Notes under the pieces: generated by a model
What the model saw: only the letters and a program-made list of their open reading frames with translations
What the model was told of the DNA's origin: nothing
Database searches by the model: none
Position numbers and translations under genes: made by a program
Assembly (NCBI RefSeq): GCF_949296715.1
Contig: NZ_CASFQD010000048.1
Coordinates: 20,402-84,401 of the forward strand
Direction: 5' to 3'
DNA: 64,000 nt
DNA from: an uncultured Alistipes sp.
GTDB lineage: Bacteria; Bacteroidota; Bacteroidia; Bacteroidales; Rikenellaceae
Shown here: one piece after another, positions 57,710-64,000 of the stretch
Layout: every line of letters starts with the position of its first letter
Position numbering within the stretch: position 1 is the stretch's first letter

Positions 57710-58804
57710 CTACTTTTTAATCAGTTTTTCTTTGAGTGCTTCGAGCACCTCGTCCGGATTGAAGAGCATGCCGCCCTGACGTCCGTAGTGCTCCACCGGA
57801 GCCTTGCCGTTGACGGCCAGGCGCACGTCCTCGACCATCTGACCGGCGTTGAGCTCGGCCGAGAGGAATCCCTTGACACCGCGCGCAGCCAGTTCGGCGA
57901 TCTGCTTCTTCGGGAAGGGATAGAGCGTGATGGGGCGCAGCAGGCCGACCTTCAGCCCTTCGGCGCGCGCCAGCTCGACCGTGGCCGAGCAGATGCGGGC
58001 CGACGACCCGAATGCCACGATGACGTAGTCGGCATCGTCGCAGTCGATCGCCTCGTAGCGCACCTCGTTCTCCTCCAGGGCCTTGTACTTGGCCTGCAGG
58101 CGCTGGTTGATGATCTCCATCTTCTCGGACTGCAGCTCGAGCGACGTGACGATGTTGCGCGCACGTCCCGCGGGCTTGCCCTGCGCGGCCCACGAGCCGC
58201 ATTCGGCACGCAGCTCCTCCGCGGTCTTGCGCGGACGCTGCGGCGAGAGGACCACCTTCTCCATCATCTGGCCGATGGCGCCGTCGGCGAGGATCATCGC
58301 CGGATTGCGGTACTTGAACGCCAGGTCGAACGCCTCGGCCACGTGGTCGTGCATCTCCTGCACGGAGTTCGGGGCGAAGACGATCAGGTGGAAGTCACCG
58401 TGGCCGCCGCCCTTGCAGGCCTGGAAATAGTCGCCCTGCGAAGGCTGGATCGTTCCCAGACCCGGGCCGCCGCGCTGGCAGTTGACCACCAGGCAGGGTA
58501 GCTCGGCACCGGCCAGGTAGCTCAAGCCTTCGGACATGAGCGAGATGCCGGGGCTCGACGACGAGGTCATCACCCGTTTGCCGGCCGATGCACCGCCGTA
58601 GACCATGTTGATGGAGGAGACCTCCGATTCGGCCTGCAGGACCACCATGCCCGTAGTCTCCCACGGCTTGAGCTCCATGAGGGTCTCCATCACCTCCGAC
58701 TGCGGGGTGATCGGGTAGCCGAAATATCCGTCGCAACCGTAGCGAATCGCAGCATGGGCGATCACCTCGTTGCCTTTCATCAGTTTTACCTCTTTCTCTG
58801 CCAT
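57710..58804 (-). CDS. vorB: 2-oxoacid:ferredoxin oxidoreductase alpha subunit (VorB-like)
   Basis: A 364-residue alpha subunit (pyrimidine-binding and domain II). Characteristic segments are GNEVIAHAAIRYGCDGYFGY (about 11-30), PITPQSEVMETL, ESEVSSINMVYGGASAGKRV, and SPGISLMSEGLSYLAGAELP. GPGLGTIQPSQGDYF fits 3-methyl-2-oxobutanoate dehydrogenase VorB. It is 3 bases after the delta ferredoxin gene. The order delta, alpha, beta, gamma is usual for the family in anaerobes. Confidence 0.92.
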   Translation of the reverse strand: MAEKEVKLMKGNEVIAHAAIRYGCDGYFGYPITPQSEVMETLMELKPWETTGMVVLQAESEVSSINMVYGGASAGKRVMTSSSSPGISLMSEGLSYLAGAELPCLVVNCQRGGPGLGTIQPSQGDYFQACKGGGHGDFHLIVFAPNSVQEMHDHVAEAFDLAFKYRNPAMILADGAIGQMMEKVVLSPQRPRKTAEELRAECGSWAAQGKPAGRARNIVTSLELQSEKMEIINQRLQAKYKALEENEVRYEAIDCDDADYVIVAFGSSARICSATVELARAEGLKVGLLRPITLYPFPKKQIAELAARGVKGFLSAELNAGQMVEDVRLAVNGKAPVEHYGRQGGMLFNPDEVLEALKEKLIKK

Positions 58805-58807
58805 ACC

Positions 58808-59035
58808 TTACTCGAATTTTTGACGATAAACCGTAATGACGCTGTCCGGGCAGATCACCGCACACGAAGCACAGCCCGTGCAGGCATCCGGATTCGCCAT
58901 GCGGGCCACGGGGTAGCCTTTGCTGTTCACCTCCACCGACAGTTCGAGCACATCGCACGGACACGAAGCCACACAGACTCCGCAGCCCTTGCAGCGCTCG
59001 CGGTCGACAACGATTGTTCCTTTGATTTTAGCCAT
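58808..59035 (-). CDS. 2-oxoacid:ferredoxin oxidoreductase delta subunit (ferredoxin)
   Basis: A 75-residue dicluster ferredoxin. Clusters are CKGCGVCVASCPCDVL (about 15-30, with an extra Cys) and CTGCASCAVICPDSVI (about 52-67). It starts the vor operon and sits 27 bases downstream of a -7 box. It docks to the catalytic subunits and relays electrons to free ferredoxin. Confidence 0.92.
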   Translation of the reverse strand: MAKIKGTIVVDRERCKGCGVCVASCPCDVLELSVEVNSKGYPVARMANPDACTGCASCAVICPDSVITVYRQKFE

Positions 59036-59061
59036 AACGCCGAAGTATTGTTAGTTCCTTA

Positions 59062-59069
59062 CAAATATA
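59062..59069 (-). promoter_or_regulatory. -7 promoter box for the vor operon
   Basis: Minus strand TATATTTG (TAnnTTTG), 27 bases upstream of ATG 59035. Confidence 0.6.
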
Positions 59070-59276
59070 GTAAAATTTCCGGGTTCAAATTTATTTTCGT
59101 TATAAAAAAACGTCCTCCTGTAATAAAATTGTGCAGGAGGCGCTCCGCAGCGACCTTTTCGAAAGATGTCCGAACGGTCCCTTTTTCCGGATGATCGGCC
59201 CGATGTTGCCGAAATCGAAAAAAAATGATTACATTTATCCATCCGGGATATTCCGGCCAACGCTAAAACCACCGTT

Positions 59277-59855
59277 ATGAATGATCTGTTCTCTTCCTTT
59301 ATGAAGCGCATCCTGGCGCTTATCGACGAAGGCTCGTTCTTCCGCAAGCCGTTCCGATGGCTCTACACCCTGCTGGCCGTCCTCAACCTGCTGATTCCCG
59401 TCGTCGTCCTCGTTTCGGCCATCAACAACCGGCTCTTCAGCGGCGGCGGCAAGGTCATCGTGGCCTTCATCCTCATCTCCGTGATTCTCTGCTTCCTCGC
59501 CTGGTTCGGATTCCTGATCTGGTGGGACCGCCGCGACAAGGTGAACGCCTCGTCGCGCCCCGACGACGAATTCGTCGCCATCCCGGTCTTCTCGCACTTC
59601 CTTCAGACCTGCGGCGAATGGCTGGGCATGTTCGTCGGGATCGGCGGCTGCGCCCTGTCGCTCGTGGCGCTGATCTTCCTCGGAGAGGAGGCCCGGATGC
59701 TGGGGCAGATGCTCGGCATGAGAAGCCTCTTCGGCGGAGGGCTGCTGTCATGCATCCTCTTCCCGGTATACGGATTCCTGATCGTCGTAGCGGCCCGCGT
59801 GCTGGCGGAACTCTACCGCGCACTGGCCGCCATCGCCAACAACACCCGGAAATAA
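59277..59855 (+). CDS. Small polytopic membrane protein of unknown function
   Basis: A 192-residue protein with about four membrane helices (about 27-48, 55-82, 113-138, 150-178). The loops between them are charged (WWDRRDKVNASSRPDDEF). It has no domain I recognise. A short amphipathic N terminus (FSSFMKRILALIDEGSFF) precedes the first helix. It stands alone on the plus strand: the vor promoter diverges upstream and a bidirectional terminator follows. Third positions are GC-rich, supporting that it is a real gene. Confidence 0.7.
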   Translation: MNDLFSSFMKRILALIDEGSFFRKPFRWLYTLLAVLNLLIPVVVLVSAINNRLFSGGGKVIVAFILISVILCFLAWFGFLIWWDRRDKVNASSRPDDEFVAIPVFSHFLQTCGEWLGMFVGIGGCALSLVALIFLGEEARMLGQMLGMRSLFGGGLLSCILFPVYGFLIVVAARVLAELYRALAAIANNTRK

Positions 59856-59968
59856 CCCTTCGGAACACCTGCCGAGCCCGGACGGCAAACCCGGCCGGGC
59901 CTCGGTAATGCGAGCCGAACGGTCCGTGTCCCCGACAGCCGCCGGCGCGGCCGGACGGACCACCCGAC

Positions 59969-60001
59969 AAAAAAATCCCGGATTATTCCGGGATTTTTTG
60001 T
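59969..60001. terminator. Bidirectional intrinsic terminator
   Basis: AAAAAATCCCGG / CCGGGATTTTTT stem with a 5-base loop (ATTAT). A/T tracts on both sides serve the plus-strand membrane-protein gene and the minus-strand DUF805 gene. Confidence 0.88.
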
Positions 60002-60023
60002 TTCGGCAGGGACGTGTGGGGAA

Positions 60024-60506
60024 TCACGCTTCGTCCTGCTTCGGATCGGGACCGTAGGCGTTTTCTCCGCGCGTACCGGGCAGGCAGTACCACACGAGGA
60101 AGAAAAGCCCCCATACGAGGTTAATCAGCGCACCCGCACCCAGCACGACCCACTGCGCGGTGGAGAACTGGATGTCGGCACCGCTCATCAGTTCGGCCAC
60201 CGACTGCAATCCCATGTACATCAGCACGATGGAGAAGACAAAGCTGTAACAGAAGTAGGCCAGCAGAAGTTTGCCGCTGCGCCCCGTATCGTGCAAGCGG
60301 CGCACCGAGACGGAGATGTAGGGCAGCAGCATACCGAGCCAGAGCAGCATCGAGAATGGCGCCACATCACTGAAGAGCAGCATATCGGCAATCCGCGCCA
60401 CCAGCATGAAGAGGAACGAGAAGAGCACGAAGTACCAGAACTCCGAACGCCGGGCCCGGCCCTCGAAAGTCACATAGTTGCGGAAACATTTGACAAACCA
60501 TTTCAT
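60024..60506 (-). CDS. DUF805 membrane protein (paralogue A)
   Basis: A 160-residue membrane protein of the DUF805 family. The N-terminal MKWFVKCFRNYVTFEGRARR and REFWYF-like segment is typical (FRNYVTFEGRARRSEFWYF in part). Helices at about 25-45, 50-70, 88-110 and 125-150, with VRRLHDTGRSGKLLL between helices 2 and 3, are family hallmarks. The C terminus (RGENAYGPDPKQDEA) is polar. Function unknown. A paralogue lies 39 bases upstream in the same direction. Confidence 0.88.
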   Translation of the reverse strand: MKWFVKCFRNYVTFEGRARRSEFWYFVLFSFLFMLVARIADMLLFSDVAPFSMLLWLGMLLPYISVSVRRLHDTGRSGKLLLAYFCYSFVFSIVLMYMGLQSVAELMSGADIQFSTAQWVVLGAGALINLVWGLFFLVWYCLPGTRGENAYGPDPKQDEA

Positions 60507-60545
60507 AATATGCGGGATTTTTTGATTGAGTGAATAATCGGCAGC

Positions 60546-60995
60546 TTAACGTCCGTCCGTGCCGTCCCTCCGCCGCGGATCGGGGCCGTAGTCGTTCTCT
60601 CCGCGGTCGCCCGACGAGAGGAACGAAAAGAGCAGGAAGACAAGGTAGATGCCCGAGGTCATCACGACAATGACCTCGAAGGTCGAGAAGCTGTAGTTCG
60701 CGCCGTAGAGGCGTCCCGTCACGAGCAACACGACGTATCCGGCCATCCACCAGCCGCTGCGCCCCACGTCGTGCAAGCGGCGCACCGCCACGGAGAGGTG
60801 GGGCAGGAAGAGCACGAGCAGCATGACGGTGGAGATGAGCAGCGAACCGCCGCCGTACCCGAATGCCAGCACGTCGAGGATGCGGGCCACGACGAGCAGC
60901 GCAAACGCGAAGAGCGTAAAATACCAGAATTCCCGGCGACGGGCCCGGCCCCGGAAGCCGGCATAGTTCCGAAAACATGCTGCGATCCACCTCAT
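60546..60995 (-). CDS. DUF805 membrane protein (paralogue B)
   Basis: A 149-residue DUF805 protein with the same arrangement as its neighbour: MRWIAACFRNYAGFRGRARR start, REFWYF, four helices, and VRRLHDVGRSGWWMAG. The C-terminal RGENDYGPDPRRRDG motif is also shared. Start 60995 was chosen by alignment with the paralogue; an in-frame ATG at 61013 adds six residues. The pair likely arose by tandem duplication and shares a promoter. A -7 box lies 27 bases upstream of the chosen ATG. Confidence 0.87.
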   Translation of the reverse strand: MRWIAACFRNYAGFRGRARRREFWYFTLFAFALLVVARILDVLAFGYGGGSLLISTVMLLVLFLPHLSVAVRRLHDVGRSGWWMAGYVVLLVTGRLYGANYSFSTFEVIVVMTSGIYLVFLLFSFLSSGDRGENDYGPDPRRRDGTDGR

Positions 60996-61022
60996 AACAC
61001 AAACCTTATCCATGCGTCCCGT

Positions 61023-61030
61023 CAAAGATA
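61023..61030 (-). promoter_or_regulatory. -7 promoter box for the DUF805 pair
   Basis: Minus strand TATCTTTG (TAnnTTTG), 27 bases upstream of ATG 60995 and only 9 upstream of ATG 61013. Confidence 0.55.
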
Positions 61031-61085
61031 CGAAAATAATGCCTCCGCACAAACTTTTCGGCGGCCAAGCGGCAGCCGGAGGCAC

Positions 61086-61124
61086 AAAAAAAGCGGAAAC
61101 GGCCGCTCTCACGACCGCTTCCGC
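61086..61124 (-). terminator. Intrinsic terminator after the DUF1015 gene
   Basis: GCGGAAGCGG / CCGTTTCCGC 10-bp stem (one G-U) with a T-run of seven on the minus strand (61086-61092), 30 bases beyond the stop at 61154. Confidence 0.85.
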
Positions 61125-61153
61125 GTCTGGCCGGAGCCGCTGCTCCGCGGCGG

Positions 61154-62398
61154 TTACTCCGCAAACGAGTGGATCACCACGCCCGAGCGCAGCTTGGGCT
61201 CGAACCACGTGGTCTTCGGCGGCATGATGTTGCCCGTGTCGGCGATGTTGATGAGCTGCTGCATCGAGACGGGGTAGAGCGCAAAGGCCACCTTCATCTC
61301 GCCGCTGTCGACGCGGCGCTTCAGCTCGCCCAGACCGCGGATGCCGCCCACGAAGTCGATGCGCTTCGACGTGCGGAGGTCCTTGATATCCAGGATGCGG
61401 TCCAGCACCAGATTCGACAGCACCGTCACGTCGAGCACCCCGATCGGGTCGTTGTCGTCATACGTCCCGGGCTTGGCCGTCAGGCTGTACCAGTGTCCCT
61501 CGAGATACATCGAGAAGTTGTGCAGCCCCGTCGGGCGGTACTCCTCCGTACCCTTGTCCTCGACCACGAACGACTCCTTGAGCTTCTCGACCAGCTGGGC
61601 CGGCGTCAGGCCGTTCAGGTCCTTCACCACGCGGTTGTAGTCGATGATGCGCAGCTGCCCGGCCGGGAAGGTCACCGCCAGGAAGTAGCAGTACTCCTCC
61701 TCGCCCGTGTGGTGCGGGTTCTTCGCCTTGCACTCGGCACCCACGCGGGCCGCAGCGGCCGTGCGGTGGTGTCCGTCGGCCACGTAGAGGGCCGGGATGC
61801 CCTTGAAAATCTCCGTGATGCGGTCGTTCGTCTTCCGGTCGCGGATCACCCACAACTGGTGTCCGAAGCCGTCGGCCGCCGTGAAGTCGTATTCCGGCGC
61901 CTCGTTTTTGACCACACCCTCGACGATGGCGTCGATCTCGGCGTTGTCGGGGTAGGCGAAGAAGACCGGCTCGATGTTGGCCTGCTGGTTGCGCACGTGG
62001 ATCATGCGGTCCTCCTCCTTGTCGGGACGCGTCAGCTCATGCTTCTTGATGGCACCCGAGAGGTAGTCCTCGAAGTGGCAGCACATGGCCAGACCGTACT
62101 GCGTGCGGCCGTCCATCGTCTGCGCATAGATATAGTAGTACTCTTCGGGGTCCTGCTGCAGCCAGCCCCGCTCGCGCCACAGGCGGAAGTTCTCGACGGC
62201 CCGGTCGTAGACCTGCTGCGAATGCTCGTCGGCTATCGGGTCGAAGTCGATCTCGGGTTTGATGATATGCAGCAGCGAACGCTCCGTAGCCTCGGCCTTC
62301 GCCTCGGCGGAGTTCAACACGTCATAGGGACGCGACGCCACTTCGGAGGCAAGCTCCTTCGGAGGGCGTATTCCGCGGAAAGGTTTGATTCGTACCAT
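61154..62398 (-). CDS. DUF1015 family protein
   Basis: A 414-residue cytosolic protein of the DUF1015 family, length typical. Recognisable segments are PFRGIRPPKELASEVASRPY near the N terminus, PDKEEDRMIHVRNQQANIEP, and ALYVADGHHRTAAAARV (the GHHR motif shared with this family). The C-terminal LGELKRRVDSGEMKVAFALYP is conserved too. Function is not established. It lies downstream of serC-serA in the same direction, 80 bases away across a hairpin; in other Bacteroidota these three are commonly adjacent as far as I recall. Confidence 0.9.
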   Translation of the reverse strand: MVRIKPFRGIRPPKELASEVASRPYDVLNSAEAKAEATERSLLHIIKPEIDFDPIADEHSQQVYDRAVENFRLWRERGWLQQDPEEYYYIYAQTMDGRTQYGLAMCCHFEDYLSGAIKKHELTRPDKEEDRMIHVRNQQANIEPVFFAYPDNAEIDAIVEGVVKNEAPEYDFTAADGFGHQLWVIRDRKTNDRITEIFKGIPALYVADGHHRTAAAARVGAECKAKNPHHTGEEEYCYFLAVTFPAGQLRIIDYNRVVKDLNGLTPAQLVEKLKESFVVEDKGTEEYRPTGLHNFSMYLEGHWYSLTAKPGTYDDNDPIGVLDVTVLSNLVLDRILDIKDLRTSKRIDFVGGIRGLGELKRRVDSGEMKVAFALYPVSMQQLINIADTGNIMPPKTTWFEPKLRSGVVIHSFAE

Positions 62399-62430
62399 AG
62401 TTTTTCGGTTGTTCAGGGTTATACAATCGG

Positions 62431-62461
62431 GAAAGGCGGGTGCTGTTCCGACCCGCCTTTC
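62431..62461 (-). terminator. Hairpin between serA and the DUF1015 gene
   Basis: GAAAGGCGGGT / ACCCGCCTTTC 11-bp arms with a 9-base loop. The following bases on the minus strand are CCGATTG, so a U-run is lacking and termination may be partial. Confidence 0.55.
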
Positions 62462-62478
62462 GCCGCGTTCATGTTTCG

Positions 62479-63399
62479 CTACTTGTTGACCTGGAAACGG
62501 GTGTTGCCCGTGCGGAAGAAGTCGACGATCTGCCGCGCGGCGGCCAGACCGGCGTTGATGTTGGCCTCGGCGGTCTCGGCACCCATCTTCTTGGGCGTGG
62601 CGAAGACGCGCTTGCCGAACTTCTCGTCCAGCTCCGCCTGATTGCCGGCGACGATGTCCGTCACGTACTTCAGGTCCTCGCGCTCGGTCAGCGCACGCAG
62701 CACGCCCTGTTCGTCGATCACCTCCTTGCGGGCCGTGTTGACGAGCGTCGCACCCTTGGGCATCGACATGAGCAGGTCGTAGCCGATCGAGTTCTTCGTC
62801 TCGGGCGTTGCGGGGATATGCAGCGACAGGAAATCCGACGCGGCATAGAGCTCGGCGATCGAGCCGACACGCTTCACGCCGTCGGCGGCGAAGACGTCGT
62901 CCCCGACGAAGGGATCGTAGGCGATCACCTCCATGCCGAGGGCCTTGCCCTTGCAGCCCACCAGCCGGCCCACGTGGCCGTAGGCGTGGATACCCAGCGT
63001 CTTGCCCTGGATTTCGGAGCCCGTACCGGGGGTGAAGCGGTTGCGCGACATGAAGATCATCATCGCAACGGCCAGCTCCGCCACGGCGTTGGAGTTCTGT
63101 CCGGGGGTGTTCATCACGACGATGCCGCGTTCGGTGGCGGCGGCGAGGTCGACGTTGTCATAGCCTGCGCCGGCCCGCACCACGATGCGGAGGTTCCGCG
63201 CCGCGTCGATAACCTCGCGCGTCACCTTGTCGCTGCGCACGATCAGGGCATCGACATCGGCCACCGCCTCCAGCAGCTGCGTCTTGTCGGTATATTTCTC
63301 CAGCAGGGCGAGTTCATATCCCGCCTCCTCGACGATCGAGCGGATTCCGTCGACGGCCTTCTTGGCAAAGGGCTTTTCGGTTGCAACCAGTACTTTCAT
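62479..63399 (-). CDS. serA: D-3-phosphoglycerate dehydrogenase (lysine-type)
   Basis: A 306-residue NAD-dependent dehydrogenase for the first step of serine synthesis. MKVLVATEKPFAKKAVDGI is the usual N terminus in Bacteroidota. The nucleotide fold has GIHAYGHVGRLVG; LVNTARKEVIDE carries the catalytic Arg. Where classic enzymes have the catalytic His in TPHxG, this one has ATPKKMGAETAEAN, so a Lys replaces it. No ACT or intervening domain is present. An in-frame start at 63501 would add 34 residues and lies 6 bases beyond the serC stop; 63399 was chosen by family length. Confidence 0.9.
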   Translation of the reverse strand: MKVLVATEKPFAKKAVDGIRSIVEEAGYELALLEKYTDKTQLLEAVADVDALIVRSDKVTREVIDAARNLRIVVRAGAGYDNVDLAAATERGIVVMNTPGQNSNAVAELAVAMMIFMSRNRFTPGTGSEIQGKTLGIHAYGHVGRLVGCKGKALGMEVIAYDPFVGDDVFAADGVKRVGSIAELYAASDFLSLHIPATPETKNSIGYDLLMSMPKGATLVNTARKEVIDEQGVLRALTEREDLKYVTDIVAGNQAELDEKFGKRVFATPKKMGAETAEANINAGLAAARQIVDFFRTGNTRFQVNK

Positions 63400-63507
63400 C
63401 GTTTTCTTGATTTCAATGTTCAACTCTTCATGATAATCCCAGGCCTTCACCTCCCCGGTAAGGGTATCGTAGCCGGTCGGGACACGCGTGATGATGGACA
63501 TGGCGCG

Positions 63508-64000
63508 TTATTTGGCGTGTTTTTCGGCGAACTCGCGCATGCAGTCCACGAGCACCTGCACGCTCTCGATCGGCAGGGCGTTGTAGCACGAGGCGCGGAA
63601 GCCGCCCACCAGACGGTGGCCCTTGATTCCGACGATGCCGCGCGCCTTGGCCTCCTCCATGAAGACGGGAGCCAGCTCCTCGTAGCCGTCGGCCATGACG
63701 AAGCAGATGTTCATCAGCGAGCGGTCCTGCTTCTCGACCGTGCCGCGGAAGAGCGGGTTGCGGTCGATCTCGTCGTAGAGCAGCTGGGCCTTGGCGACGT
63801 TGCGGCGGTAGATTTCGGGCACGCCGCCGATCGACTTGAGCCAGCGCAGCGTCTCCTTCAGCACGTAGATCGGGAAGACGGGCGGCGTGTTGAACATCGA
63901 GTTGTTCTCGACGTGCGTGCGGTAGTTGACCATCGTCGGCAGGTCGCGCACGATGCGGTCGAGCATGTCCTCGCGGATGATGCCGAAGGCCACGCCCGCG
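63508..64000 (-). CDS. serC: Phosphoserine aminotransferase, 3' part only
   Basis: The last 163 codons of a class V aminotransferase gene that runs off the right edge. Visible segments: VNYRTHVENNSMFNTPPVFP (a SerC hallmark) and GIKGHRLVGGFRASCYNALP near the C terminus, which includes the phosphate/glutamate-binding Arg. The PLP-lysine and the start lie outside. It lies just upstream of serA, and the pair makes phosphoserine from 3-phosphoglycerate. Confidence 0.93.
   Translation of the reverse strand, partial: AGVAFGIIREDMLDRIVRDLPTMVNYRTHVENNSMFNTPPVFPIYVLKETLRWLKSIGGVPEIYRRNVAKAQLLYDEIDRNPLFRGTVEKQDRSLMNICFVMADGYEELAPVFMEEAKARGIVGIKGHRLVGGFRASCYNALPIESVQVLVDCMREFAEKHAK

Overview
The window looks like a high-GC Bacteroidales chromosome, most like Alistipes (Rikenellaceae). 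This rests on three things: Bacteroidota-type promoter boxes (TAnnTTTG), the families present (FISUMP/fimbrillin-like lipoproteins, Bacteroidota-type AraC regulators and LytS/LytTR pairs, vor genes, lysine-type SerA), and GC-rich coding DNA. The genus is an inference. No rRNA, tRNA, IS element, prophage or CRISPR array was recognised.

Region by region. 1-315 is the 5' part of a PAS/LuxR-like regulator. 529-7098 holds a TolC/MacA/MacB-type exporter followed by a LytS/LytTR two-component pair. 7109-13785 is a second exporter of the YbhFSR type (TetR, TolC, HlyD lipoprotein, two ATPases, two ABC-2 permeases) with a likely TetR operator. 14192-18783 is a tight five-gene operon: exported flavodoxin, DUF1893, TonB receptor, ECF S component and ferredoxin-tailed aldo/keto reductase. 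A truncated aldo/keto reductase remnant lies just upstream of it.

19080-23823 has two closely paralogous AraC regulators flanking a two-gene cassette: a YbjN-like protein and a cytosolic trypsin-like protease fused to a zinc ribbon and a YbjN-like tail. 23945-26941 carries a Tat-type aldo/keto reductase and a polytopic polyferredoxin. 27195-34527 is an RND tripartite efflux operon between an AraC and a TetR gene.

34618-38366 is a methionine operon (metY-metX-hom). It is preceded by a leader that reads as a complete ribosome-mediated attenuator: a 19-residue Met/Cys-rich leader peptide, a pause stem, an antiterminator and an intrinsic terminator. This is the most interesting element seen.

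38489-48401 contains surface lipoproteins, an MFS transporter, floA/nfeD, and a sensor-like protein with TrkH and a SPOR protein. 48452-54359 contains mtaB and a divergent run of overlapping genes: metal ABC permease, LptF/G, ribBA and fmt. 54621-56062 holds a stand-alone TonB plug protein and a small AT-rich patch with a lipoprotein. 56180-59035 is a 2-oxoacid:ferredoxin oxidoreductase operon. 59277-64000 contains small membrane proteins including two DUF805 paralogues, a DUF1015 protein, serA and the 3' part of serC.

The themes are three different efflux systems in 34 kb, Fe-S/flavodoxin redox genes tied to paralogous AraC regulators, and amino-acid synthesis (Met, Ser). Large open frames antisense to the GC-rich genes were treated as compositional shadows and left out.
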